DNA of 22,210 nt from a virus, in IMG/VR virus record IMGVR_UViG_3300017917_002286, positions 1 through 22,210 of that record. The stretch is one strand, 5' to 3'. Under the pieces are notes generated by a model, which worked only from the letters and a program-made list of their open reading frames with translations, had not been told where the DNA came from and did no database searches. Below are positions 1 to 7,016 of this stretch, piece by piece. A program made the position numbers and the translations under genes. Each line of letters starts with the position of its first letter. Within the stretch, counting starts at the first letter, position 1.

Positions 1-759
1 CAGATGATTAACAATATCCAGAATGTCCATTCGTGTGAGTAGACTATCAGCCCTGCCATTAAGAATGTTGGCAATAGCAGTATAAGCCACACTAATGGCT
101 TCGTCTCCGCTTGAAATCCAGCCATATCCCTTTAGCCTTTCCCCAGCGGGTCGTAGTTGTGAAAAATCAAGTACCAAAGTATCAGCAGGGTACTTACCCG
201 CAAGCAACTTGCCCACAGACTTTGCCCAAGCCTCTGCACTATCTCCGACCTGGATTGTCCAAGTCTTGGTATCCGGCTCCCAATATTCCACATTTTCTTC
301 ATTGCCTCCCTTTTCGGTGCGTGTGCTGCGAACTACTTTGATGCTCTTTATAGGTTTTGAAAAACCATTTAGTGTGCCTACTACTGGCTTAAATCCTACG
401 CCGCAACCCTGCAGTAACAACCATAGTACATCTACCACATCGTATACTGTTTCTACTTCGGTAAAACTACAGTTAAATTGCGAAGCTTCCCGATTCTTTG
501 CTACGTTGGTACCGCCCAGCCACAGTGTACGACCACTCATAGAGACCTTACGATCCAACATTAGTTGCTCTAAGTCGTAGAGTTCTGCATACTCTTTATC
601 ATTTAAATCACGACCAACTGCTCGTTCCCATAACCACTGCTGATGATCAATTACTCGGGCAACAGTTTCTTGCCAGGTTTCAAATTGTTTACCGTCGTCT
701 GAAACTGGTCTGTTGTATGTTCGACGTGTGATGACTTGTGCTCGTGTAGAAACTGCCAT
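1..759 (-). CDS. nrdJ: Class II (adenosylcobalamin-dependent) ribonucleoside-triphosphate reductase, N-terminal part (runs off the left edge)
   Basis: Reduces ribonucleotides to deoxyribonucleotides using a B12 radical, supplying dNTPs for phage replication. The reading frame is open from an ATG at 759 to base 1 (253 codons) with no stop, so the gene is partial. Family hallmarks are visible: FNCSF at residues 95-99, where C97 fits the N-terminal redox-active cysteine; QGCGVGFKPV around 115-124; an RPAGE motif about residue 206; and R-x-D-I-L-D near the end, matching the monomeric Lactobacillus leichmannii-type enzyme rather than NrdA. The radical cysteine and C-terminal cysteines lie outside the window. 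An AAAGGA ribosome site sits 4 bases before the ATG. The gene follows dUTPase by 12 bases and shares a block with glutaredoxin, a possible reductant. The identification is mine from motif recall, without alignment. Confidence 0.85.
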   Translation of the reverse strand, partial: MAVSTRAQVITRRTYNRPVSDDGKQFETWQETVARVIDHQQWLWERAVGRDLNDKEYAELYDLEQLMLDRKVSMSGRTLWLGGTNVAKNREASQFNCSFTEVETVYDVVDVLWLLLQGCGVGFKPVVGTLNGFSKPIKSIKVVRSTRTEKGGNEENVEYWEPDTKTWTIQVGDSAEAWAKSVGKLLAGKYPADTLVLDFSQLRPAGERLKGYGWISSGDEAISVAYTAIANILNGRADSLLTRMDILDIVNHL

Positions 760-771
760 ATAATCCTTTAC

Positions 772-1269
772 TTATGTTCCGGTACTGCCGAAACCGCCAG
801 TACCTCGTTGTGTATCGTTCCAAATATCTTGAAAACTTGCTAATTCGATCTTTTGAATTACTAGCTGAGCAATTCTGTCGCCTTGCCTAATTTTATAGGG
901 ATCTTCGCCTAAATTTTTCAAAATCACTTTGATTGTTCCGCGATAGTCACTGTCAATAATGCCTACGCTATGAGGGATTGTGATTCCCTTTTTACCTTGA
1001 CTAGACCTGTTGTATACAAACCCGGCAAAGCCTAGTGGAATTTTGACCGCTATACCAGTATCAACAAGTTTTTGCTCGCCAGGAAAAAGTTCGTATTCCT
1101 GGGTACCATCTTCAAACCATGCAAATAGGTCTGCGCCAGCATCTGTAGCGTGTGCTCGTTGTGGCAGTTTAGCACCAGGGCTAACCAAGCAGCTAATACA
1201 TGGACCAAATGTAATTTGATTTAAATTTGAAGTAGTAATAGTATAGTTACCTGAATCAGTTATTAACAT
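772..1269 (-). CDS. dut: dUTPase (trimeric type)
   Basis: Hydrolyses dUTP to dUMP and pyrophosphate, keeping uracil out of phage DNA and feeding thymidylate synthesis. All five trimeric dUTPase motifs are present in 165 residues: motif 1 DAGADL (43-48), motif 2 RSS (88-90), motif 3 GIIDSDYRG (103-111, with the catalytic Asp), motif 4 GDRIAQL (130-136), and motif 5 RGTGGFGSTG (155-164), the Gly-rich C-terminal arm that closes over the neighbouring subunit. Length is typical. The ATG at 1269 overlaps the end of the flap exonuclease gene by 14 bases, suggesting translational coupling, since no clear Shine-Dalgarno is seen. The next gene is ribonucleotide reductase, 12 bases on. About 20 extra N-terminal residues precede the fold. 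Confidence 0.95.
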   Translation of the reverse strand: MLITDSGNYTITTSNLNQITFGPCISCLVSPGAKLPQRAHATDAGADLFAWFEDGTQEYELFPGEQKLVDTGIAVKIPLGFAGFVYNRSSQGKKGITIPHSVGIIDSDYRGTIKVILKNLGEDPYKIRQGDRIAQLVIQKIELASFQDIWNDTQRGTGGFGSTGT

Positions 1270-2104
1270 AAAGTTCTAAAATTTCGTCTATTTGTTTACA
1301 ATTCTCGATACCCAGTGCTTCGTGGCAGTGGGTTACCAAGTCCATTAGTTTGTAGTTGAGCAAGAGCTGTTCTTTGGATTCGTTGAGCGCCTGAACATAT
1401 TTGTATCGACTACTAATAGGAATGCTAGCAATAATGTCGTAAGTACTACCATATTCAGCAACAAGCTGCTGAGCACGCTTAGGCCCGATACCAGGCACAC
1501 CAGGTACATTGTCACCACTATCGCCTGTAAGACACTTAATACTAATGTAGTCCTCAGGATTAAAGTCATATTGTGTAGACCAGTTTTCCACAGTGGTTTC
1601 TTTACGTGTAACATAGCTAAATCTGCTTACATTGTCTTGAACTAGTAAATCCCAATCTTTATCACTACTCACTAACCAGATATTTTCAGTGCTTAGACTA
1701 TGTTTGCGGCTAACTATATACGCTGCAATATCATCAGCCTCAACACCTTGAAATTTGATAACTGGATAGTCCGTGCTTTGTTGAATATGTTCTAGTGTTT
1801 TTGTGAAATCTTCGAAGAACAGTTCAAACTGCGCTTTTTCTGCTTCTGTTTGCTGCTCAAATCTATCTTTACGATTTTGTTTGTAGTCACTATATAGCTC
1901 TTTGCGATACTGACTACTGCCCTGATCGCAAGCAATAATTACCTTATTGGCTTTGTATGATTTTTTAAGACTTTGCACAGTACGCAAGTAGTCGTCTGCA
2001 AAATCTGTAGCGCCACTATGTTTATAGCGGAAAGCTAGGTTAAGTGCATCAACTACTAGTAGTGTATTTGTTGTTTGTTGCATTGTGTGAAATGTTATTG
2101 CCAT
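1256..2104 (-). CDS. 5'-3' exonuclease / flap endonuclease (FEN, T5 D15 / T4 RNase H-like)
   Basis: Structure-specific nuclease expected to remove RNA primers and 5' flaps from Okazaki fragments. The phage polymerase here lacks a 5'-3' exonuclease domain, so this separate protein supplies it. The acidic metal site is visible: D19 in VVDALN, D60 in IACDQG, EADD at 122-125, SSDKD at 147-150 (D148, D150), and GDSGDN at 194-199. A helix-hairpin-helix DNA-binding segment (PGVPGIGPKRA, 201-211) follows directly, as in the FEN/PIN family. Length (282 aa) is normal. I kept the ATG at 2104; an in-frame ATG 7 codons later has no better ribosome site. The promoter at 2118-2146 lies so close that the predicted leader is only about 5-8 bases. 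Confidence 0.92.
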   Translation of the reverse strand: MAITFHTMQQTTNTLLVVDALNLAFRYKHSGATDFADDYLRTVQSLKKSYKANKVIIACDQGSSQYRKELYSDYKQNRKDRFEQQTEAEKAQFELFFEDFTKTLEHIQQSTDYPVIKFQGVEADDIAAYIVSRKHSLSTENIWLVSSDKDWDLLVQDNVSRFSYVTRKETTVENWSTQYDFNPEDYISIKCLTGDSGDNVPGVPGIGPKRAQQLVAEYGSTYDIIASIPISSRYKYVQALNESKEQLLLNYKLMDLVTHCHEALGIENCKQIDEILELYVNN

Positions 2105-2117
2105 TATTTAATCTTTT

Positions 2118-2146
2118 ATTATACTACAAGTAGTTAAGAAAATCAA
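2118..2146 (-). promoter_or_regulatory. Sigma70-like promoter before the flap exonuclease operon
   Basis: On the minus strand, -35 TTGATT (2146-2141) and -10 TATAAT (2123-2118) are separated by exactly 17 bases. The -35 overlaps the stop codon of the resolvase-like gene. The expected start near 2111 gives an almost leaderless mRNA for the gene beginning at 2104. Confidence 0.75.
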
Positions 2147-2595
2147 GACACAAATTGTGTTTTCTCGTGCTCTAGCCAATCTTCTAGCAGTGACACAAAA
2201 AACTCATGTCCATCACAACTTATGCACATAAATCTGTACTGTTGACTAGGCAAGTCCTCAAACGCCACAAACAGCTTGGATCTATCAAACTTGAATATTA
2301 GTAGTGGATGTTTATTTACTTGACAGCTTTGGCGATAGGTTTGTTGCCAAAACTGTATTAGCTGCGGTGTTTTGCTAGTTAATATTTGACTGGTAAGATG
2401 ATCCTCTGCATAGCCCTTTACTTCTACACAGAATAAGTTAGTCATTCCAGGTACGTACAAATCGCCTTTAAGCTGATGTTTAGGGTCAAGGGCACCACTA
2501 CCAGGCACCCTCTCCCAATTCAGCTTAGTATGCTTTCGCAACATATCGCGGGCTATAGTTTCTGTACGAGCACCTTTTGCTCTACTGTCTACCAT
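2143..2595 (-). CDS. PD-(D/E)xK nuclease, Holliday junction resolvase-like
   Basis: Small 150-residue nuclease probably cutting branched recombination intermediates. Visible features match archaeal Hjc-type resolvases: a basic N-terminus with RAKGARTE (E12 is the likely first acidic ligand), ERVPGSGA (28-35), GDL with D45, and EVK at 58-60 giving the D...ExK catalytic core. It overlaps the preceding unknown gene by one base (TAATG) and sits downstream of the gp47/gp46 pair, consistent with a job in recombination. A single-strand-break or restriction-like nuclease of the same fold is the alternative, since the fold alone does not define the substrate. No other resolvase is seen in this window. 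Confidence 0.75.
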   Translation of the reverse strand: MVDSRAKGARTETIARDMLRKHTKLNWERVPGSGALDPKHQLKGDLYVPGMTNLFCVEVKGYAEDHLTSQILTSKTPQLIQFWQQTYRQSCQVNKHPLLIFKFDRSKLFVAFEDLPSQQYRFMCISCDGHEFFVSLLEDWLEHEKTQFVS

Positions 2596-2894
2596 TACTC
2601 GCCAGTTTCCTGAGCTTGCTTTTTAGCTGCTATTTTTGCTTGTGCAGCAATTTCTTTAGCTGATAGCTTCTTTACTGGTGCTTCTGCTGGTATTTCTGCT
2701 GGTGCAGTCATTACAGGAGCACTTTGTTCCTTAATCTCTAACTCATCTACACTATATACCACGGTACCTTGAGTAACTTCTAGAGTTTCCAGGTCTTGTC
2801 TGGTAATTAGTTGATGCAAAAAGACTGGCTTTTTAACACCATCACGAGTATAGGTGGCTTTAGCACCATCTTTTAGTTTTTCTATTTTAATCAT
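2595..2894 (-). CDS. Unknown protein with Ala/Pro/Lys-rich tail
   Basis: Not recognised. The 99 residues split in two: residues 1-57 look like a compact beta-rich domain, and residues 58-99 are a low-complexity Ala-Pro-Glu then Lys-Ala-rich tail (AEIPAEAPVKKLSAKE) that should be flexible or DNA-binding. GAGG sits 6 bases before the ATG. The gene is wedged between the gp46-like ATPase and the resolvase-like nuclease, with which it overlaps by one base, so it is surely co-expressed with them and could be a small accessory of the recombination machinery. That role rests on context only. Confidence 0.75.
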   Translation of the reverse strand: MIKIEKLKDGAKATYTRDGVKKPVFLHQLITRQDLETLEVTQGTVVYSVDELEIKEQSAPVMTAPAEIPAEAPVKKLSAKEIAAQAKIAAKKQAQETGE

Positions 2895-2895
2895 G

Positions 2896-4692
2896 TTATG
2901 CCTCTATACTAGATATATTTCCACGTTTTACAACATTTACCTTTTCTAGTAATGGGTGTGTAAAACCGTGTGAAACTAAAAAGGTATTTAGATGTTCTTC
3001 TTTGAGTAACACTTCTACTAGCTTTTCTTTGCCGTCTACATCCAGTGCTTCGACGGTTTCATCTAGTATTAATAAGTTAATTCTGCTACTGCTAAGTGTT
3101 TGCATTAACTTACGAATTGCCAACAGTGTAGCCACATTTACTCTGGCCTTTTCACCGCCACTGAGTGCTGCCATCTCAATATCTTTGCCATTATCAGTAA
3201 TTACTACATTTAGCTTATCACTGCTATTGACTTTGAAACTAATTTGAAATCTGCCATCACTCAAATCTACTAAATACTTGTTAGTAATTTCTTCTAGATC
3301 TTTGACTAAACACTCTATTTTATAGGCCACCAAACCAGTAGTGCTAAATGTTTTAGTCAACACATTTAGAATACTCATGCGTTCGCTTAATTTGTGTAGC
3401 GATTCGCTGTAAGTTTCTAATTCCTCTGTCATCTCCACTAACTGCTTGCTAATAGTGTCTACTTTAGCATTATGAGTGTTAGCACTACTATTATGCTTTT
3501 CGGCTTCCTGTATCTGCTGCTTAGTTTGCTGAATACTTTGCTGTAGTTCGCTGATTTGCGCTTGCAGAGTTTCACGATCTAGCGGCTCGCCCGGTAGTGT
3601 TAGATCAATTAGCTGATGATATTTTTCCCAGGATTCTTGGGATTTTTGAGATTCTTCCCACAACTTTTTAGCAGCTTGCAGCTCACTAATGATTTTGGTT
3701 AGTTCCTCTATTCTAGCTTCGGCTAGCTCTAATTCTGTAGTCTTTTCACTAATCATGCTAGCTACTTTGATGTCATCTATTTGTGACAAACAAGTAGGGC
3801 AAGTACCGTCCAGCTGTTTCATCTTTTTGATAAAAGCTTGGGCATCTTGCACGGTTTTATCTAACCGTACCTTTTCAGTCTTTACAGGATCCACAGACTC
3901 TGTTGGCTCATCCGGTATTGGCACTAGTTGAATTTTTGACTGCAGCTGCTTATAGGTATTATTTTGACTAATCTTTTTATTAGTAGTATCTATACCCTTT
4001 AAGCTAGTCTCTAGCTCAGCGACTTGTTGAAGTAGCTCTTGGTCTAGTTCAGGCACTGCTAGTAGTGGCTTGGGTGTTAAGTCTACTTTTTCATACTTAT
4101 CTAACCAAGCTTTTACAGTATTTACTTGACCCTGAACTCCGGTAATATCCTTGCTTAAGTCATTAGCTACTTCTTTAAATACTTCGGCTGCTCTAGTATA
4201 CTTGGTAAGATTTAAAATCTCAATCAAAAACTTTTTACGAGCAGTATCTGCAGCAGTTAAAAACTCCAAACTGCCTGCATTGCTTTGATATACAATCTGT
4301 GAGAATCCTTTGTGGTCAATGCCTATAATATCTTCAATCATTTTATAGGTTGTGGTAGCAGTATGTCCACTAATGTCTTGACCATTTTTAAGCAGTTTAA
4401 CTGTTTGCTGAGTACCTCGACTGCTTTTGATTGTATACTCTATGCCGTCTTTTTCCAAATCCAGCTCAATTTGATAGTTCTTGTCTTTTATATAGCGATT
4501 AAGAATATCCGCTTTTTTAATGCCCTTGCTGTTTTTATTAAACAGTACTTCTTCTAGTATAAGGGCAATACTGCTTTTGCCATGACCGTTTTTACCCACT
4601 AGTTGAGTAAGTGGAGCATTTACAAAGTTTACCTTGTTGTCTTGCCCATAGCTAAAAGCATTGCTCCATCTGAGTTCTTTAATAGTTATCAT
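2896..4692 (-). CDS. SbcC/Rad50-like ATPase, T4 gp46-like recombination nuclease subunit
   Basis: ATPase subunit of the Mre11-Rad50 type complex that resects double-strand ends for recombination-dependent replication. In 598 residues: Walker A GKNGHGKSS (33-41); a long coiled coil on either side of a zinc-hook CPTC (298-301), where two molecules can dimerise; ABC signature LSGGE (510-514); Walker B LLILDE (540-545); and the H-loop SH (574-575). Length resembles T4 gp46 rather than the roughly 1050-residue bacterial SbcC, so the coiled coil is short. It overlaps the glutaredoxin gene by 14 bases, and no separate ribosome site is clear. The nuclease partner is encoded just upstream (4914-5870). 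Confidence 0.93.
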   Translation of the reverse strand: MITIKELRWSNAFSYGQDNKVNFVNAPLTQLVGKNGHGKSSIALILEEVLFNKNSKGIKKADILNRYIKDKNYQIELDLEKDGIEYTIKSSRGTQQTVKLLKNGQDISGHTATTTYKMIEDIIGIDHKGFSQIVYQSNAGSLEFLTAADTARKKFLIEILNLTKYTRAAEVFKEVANDLSKDITGVQGQVNTVKAWLDKYEKVDLTPKPLLAVPELDQELLQQVAELETSLKGIDTTNKKISQNNTYKQLQSKIQLVPIPDEPTESVDPVKTEKVRLDKTVQDAQAFIKKMKQLDGTCPTCLSQIDDIKVASMISEKTTELELAEARIEELTKIISELQAAKKLWEESQKSQESWEKYHQLIDLTLPGEPLDRETLQAQISELQQSIQQTKQQIQEAEKHNSSANTHNAKVDTISKQLVEMTEELETYSESLHKLSERMSILNVLTKTFSTTGLVAYKIECLVKDLEEITNKYLVDLSDGRFQISFKVNSSDKLNVVITDNGKDIEMAALSGGEKARVNVATLLAIRKLMQTLSSSRINLLILDETVEALDVDGKEKLVEVLLKEEHLNTFLVSHGFTHPLLEKVNVVKRGNISSIEA

Positions 4693-4939
4693 TTAGTAAT
4701 TGCTTTAGCTCCAATAAACCACCGACATGAAATCCATTTAAAAATACTTGCGGTACGCTGCGAGCATTAGGAACCATGTCGATTAGATCCTTTTTAGTAT
4801 ATCCGGTATTTAAACCAATTTCGCAAACAGCGTAAGGTATACCGTGTTTTTCTAGTAATCGCTTTGCTTGTTCACAGGCTGGGCAGTTGCTCTGTGACCA
4901 TACCTGTGCAGTACTATACTTGTTCGATTTTGTCTGCAT
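4679..4939 (-). CDS. Glutaredoxin
   Basis: Small thiol-disulfide oxidoreductase of 86 residues with a thioredoxin fold. The dithiol active site is CPAC (19-22), followed downstream by SVPQVFLNG with the cis-proline and then FHVGG, the glutathione-binding Gly-Gly. It could reduce the phage ribonucleotide reductase encoded further along the same block. It is inserted between the gp47-like and gp46-like genes, overlapping both (26 and 14 bases), which is not the arrangement I know from T4. No clear ribosome site precedes the ATG, so coupling to the upstream gene is likely. The active site differs from the classical CPYC. Confidence 0.92.
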   Translation of the reverse strand: MQTKSNKYSTAQVWSQSNCPACEQAKRLLEKHGIPYAVCEIGLNTGYTKKDLIDMVPNARSVPQVFLNGFHVGGLLELKQLLNDNY

Positions 4940-5870
4940 AGTTTTGTAATTCCTGTAGTGCTAGTTCGATTGTTGATTCCGGTAACTGTAAAATATACCG
5001 CAAGTACTCACTAACTTCCTCATTTAGTGTCATGTCCTTGTCTAGCAGCAGTGCTGTATCTGTTTCACGCTTTAGCACTTTACGATCAATTAGCTCGCTA
5101 TCTTCTAGTTCACCCAACTCCTGCATATCACCCTCAACTTGATAGATTGTATGGTGATATGGTGTTGGCAGTTTAGGGTCACTTACACCAACTGTCTTGC
5201 GTATAAGCTGAGGAACTTCTAACTTAATCCAGCTATGTTCTAGAGTTTCTGTATTTAATAAAATTACACCTGTATTTACTACATCTCTATGAAAGCTTGT
5301 AGTTACTGGACTACCTGGATACAGTATATTTTTTTGACAATTTTCATAGCTGTGCAAATCTCCAGCTAACACAACGTCCCAATCCTTAAAAATATCTAAG
5401 TTTACTTCAGGCTGAACGTGTGGAGGAATTTCTCCACGAACATGGGTACATAAAACCTGTCCACCGTCCCAAGGATTGTTATGCTCAAAATCTTTTAGCT
5501 TGTTATACGGAACAAATTCAATTCCGTAATCGCTGTAATAGTCATCAATAACTATTACATTTTTATTCATCTTATTAGTGGCTTTAGCAAGATTAGACAT
5601 GAATGTCGTATTTTTCTTGATAGCTTCATGATTGCCACTATAAATTATAGTAGGAATTGTACAGTGATTAATTAAATCAAAGTATACTTCTAGTTCCTCC
5701 ATATTAGGCAGTTTATCGAATACATCACCACCTATGATAAATACTTCTGCTTGTTCTTGACAGCGCTGAAACTCTTTCCACAGTAAATCGTAGCGATTTT
5801 TAGCCCAGTCCACTGGTACATTCTTCTGACCCAGTTTTATATGTATATCTGCTGTAAATAAAACTTTCAT
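4914..5870 (-). CDS. SbcD/Mre11-like nuclease, T4 gp47-like
   Basis: Metallophosphoesterase nuclease subunit that works with the SbcC/gp46-like ATPase at DNA ends. The five phosphoesterase motifs are in place across 318 residues: D8-x-H10 (ADIH), GGDVFD with D49, GNHE (79-82), TH with H143, and GDLH (170-173). The C-terminal third would be the ATPase-binding and capping region. AAAGGA lies 4 bases before the ATG. A strong terminator stands immediately upstream and no promoter separates it from this gene, so its expression must depend on read-through from the SSB gene or on an internal start. Confidence 0.93.
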   Translation of the reverse strand: MKVLFTADIHIKLGQKNVPVDWAKNRYDLLWKEFQRCQEQAEVFIIGGDVFDKLPNMEELEVYFDLINHCTIPTIIYSGNHEAIKKNTTFMSNLAKATNKMNKNVIVIDDYYSDYGIEFVPYNKLKDFEHNNPWDGGQVLCTHVRGEIPPHVQPEVNLDIFKDWDVVLAGDLHSYENCQKNILYPGSPVTTSFHRDVVNTGVILLNTETLEHSWIKLEVPQLIRKTVGVSDPKLPTPYHHTIYQVEGDMQELGELEDSELIDRKVLKRETDTALLLDKDMTLNEEVSEYLRYILQLPESTIELALQELQNYADKIEQV

Positions 5871-5888
5871 GCTTTCCTTTTACGAGAC

Positions 5889-5925
5889 AAAAAAGCCCGC
5901 TAATGTTTAGACTTAGCGGGCTTTT
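5889..5925 (-). terminator. Rho-independent terminator after the SSB gene
   Basis: A perfect 13-base-pair stem (5891-5903 with 5913-5925) with a 9-base loop; read on the minus strand it is followed by six U residues (5894-5889). It lies 6 bases beyond the SSB stop codon. The flanking A and T runs make it potentially bidirectional. No promoter follows before the gp47-like gene. Confidence 0.92.
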
Positions 5926-5931
5926 ATGATT

Positions 5932-6570
5932 TTAGCCTAATTCTTTTACAGCTTCTTGCTCTGACTCGTCAGTAGCTTCTTCTTCTGTATTAGTAGTAAT
6001 CTTAGTTAAAAGCGCTAAAACCTCCTCTGATGTTGGACGTGGAAACTTCTCATCAATATTCTGAGCTTTGTCTGCCAATTCCCTTTCTTCAGGAGTTAAT
6101 GAACGTGGCTTGCAACGCAGAACTTGTAGTGTATACTCTACGTTGAAAGGCAGCGGACCAGTCTTGGTACGCTTAAATACTACATCCCAACCACTGTCAT
6201 AGTCAGTAGGATCGCCCAAATCTTCTGCAGCTGTAAGAATTTGTTCAAACAGCTTCTTTTTGAGATTTAATGCCTTTACCTTGCCATCCTTAGGATCAAT
6301 ACAGTTAACGCTGTAGCTCCAGCTGCACTTTGCATCTGGGAAAAAGTCCTGAACATGGTCTTTTTCTAGATTATCAAATTTTTCTTTTTCACGACTAAAG
6401 GCCAGGCACTCTACAGGAATATCCTTGTTATTAGTACCCTTAAGCCAGTAAATATATCGTGGAAGGACTCCGCCAATCAAACGAACTGTGTTTTCGCCAT
6501 CTTTGTATTCGTATGCTTCAACTGTATTTTTGATTGCTTTGCCTTTGGTTTGTTTAAAACTAAGTGCCAT
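5932..6570 (-). CDS. Single-stranded DNA-binding protein, gp32-like
   Basis: Expected to coat ssDNA at the fork and recruit replication proteins through its acidic tail. The 212-residue protein has a basic start (KQTKGKAIK), a central region with RLIGGVLPRYIYW and IPVECLAFSREKEKF resembling gp32-type proteins of T4-like cyanophages as I remember them, and an acidic Glu/Asp-rich tail (residues about 193-211) typical of SSBs that contact partners. It is shorter than T4 gp32 (about 300 aa), and I do not see a convincing zinc-binding Cys/His set. The start overlaps the preceding gene by 11 bases, with GAGG about 12 bases upstream. It is followed at once by a terminator, suggesting high expression. 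The assignment rests on recall and context. Confidence 0.75.
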   Translation of the reverse strand: MALSFKQTKGKAIKNTVEAYEYKDGENTVRLIGGVLPRYIYWLKGTNNKDIPVECLAFSREKEKFDNLEKDHVQDFFPDAKCSWSYSVNCIDPKDGKVKALNLKKKLFEQILTAAEDLGDPTDYDSGWDVVFKRTKTGPLPFNVEYTLQVLRCKPRSLTPEERELADKAQNIDEKFPRPTSEEVLALLTKITTNTEEEATDESEQEAVKELG

Positions 6571-6958
6571 TTTTTATTTTTTCCTCGTATTTAAAATAAA
6601 TTTTGTTTTCGGTTATCGTTAATAGCGGATTATGTTGTATTGTGTTAACATTTATATCCAAAAAATAAGATAAATCTAAGTGTGTATATCCGTATAATTT
6701 ATATAGTAAATAATCTCTACGACCGGCCAGTCTTATATACTGTGCCTTATATACTATGTCTGTAGTTTTATCTTCAAATATTGCTTTTGCATTAAGTAAG
6801 AAACTAGTTCCAACAAGGTTACTAAGTGGTTTCACTAAATCTCTAGCGTTTTTTGGTGCTGTTTTACCTATATAATGCAATCGCAAAGTCTCGACTAATT
6901 TTTTAGGATCGTTCCGTGTTTTAGTCTCAAGAGTTTGTAGGTTAAAGAAAAGTGCCAT
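6560..6958 (-). CDS. Unknown protein upstream of SSB
   Basis: Not recognised. 132 residues, basic (many Lys/Arg), no membrane segment. A central stretch, KAQYIRLAGRRDYLLYKLYG (residues about 70-90), looks helical and basic. The C-terminal part, with LDLSYFLDINVNTI, could be a small helix-turn-helix. It is the first gene after the promoter at 6978-7006 and overlaps SSB by 11 bases, the place occupied in T4 by the helicase loader and late-transcription genes 59 and 33. I see no sequence evidence for either. There is no Shine-Dalgarno in the leader of about 13 bases. Confidence 0.8.
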   Translation of the reverse strand: MALFFNLQTLETKTRNDPKKLVETLRLHYIGKTAPKNARDLVKPLSNLVGTSFLLNAKAIFEDKTTDIVYKAQYIRLAGRRDYLLYKLYGYTHLDLSYFLDINVNTIQHNPLLTITENKIYFKYEEKIKNGT

Positions 6959-6977
6959 AATCTGTAACTTAAAGTAT

Positions 6978-7006
6978 ATTATAGCACAACGGCTACGTGG
7001 TTACAA
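6978..7006 (-). promoter_or_regulatory. Sigma70-like promoter for the SSB operon
   Basis: On the minus strand, -35 TTGTAA (7006-7001), 17-base spacer, -10 TATAAT (6983-6978). An A-tract (AAAAAATT) lies just upstream of the -35, like an UP element. The predicted leader before the ATG at 6958 is about 13 bases. Confidence 0.8.
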
Positions 7007-7016
7007 GTTGAATTTT

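Noticed and set aside
95-580. Plus-strand open frame of 161 codons
   Set aside because: It lies opposite the ribonucleotide reductase frame, whose motifs are clear.
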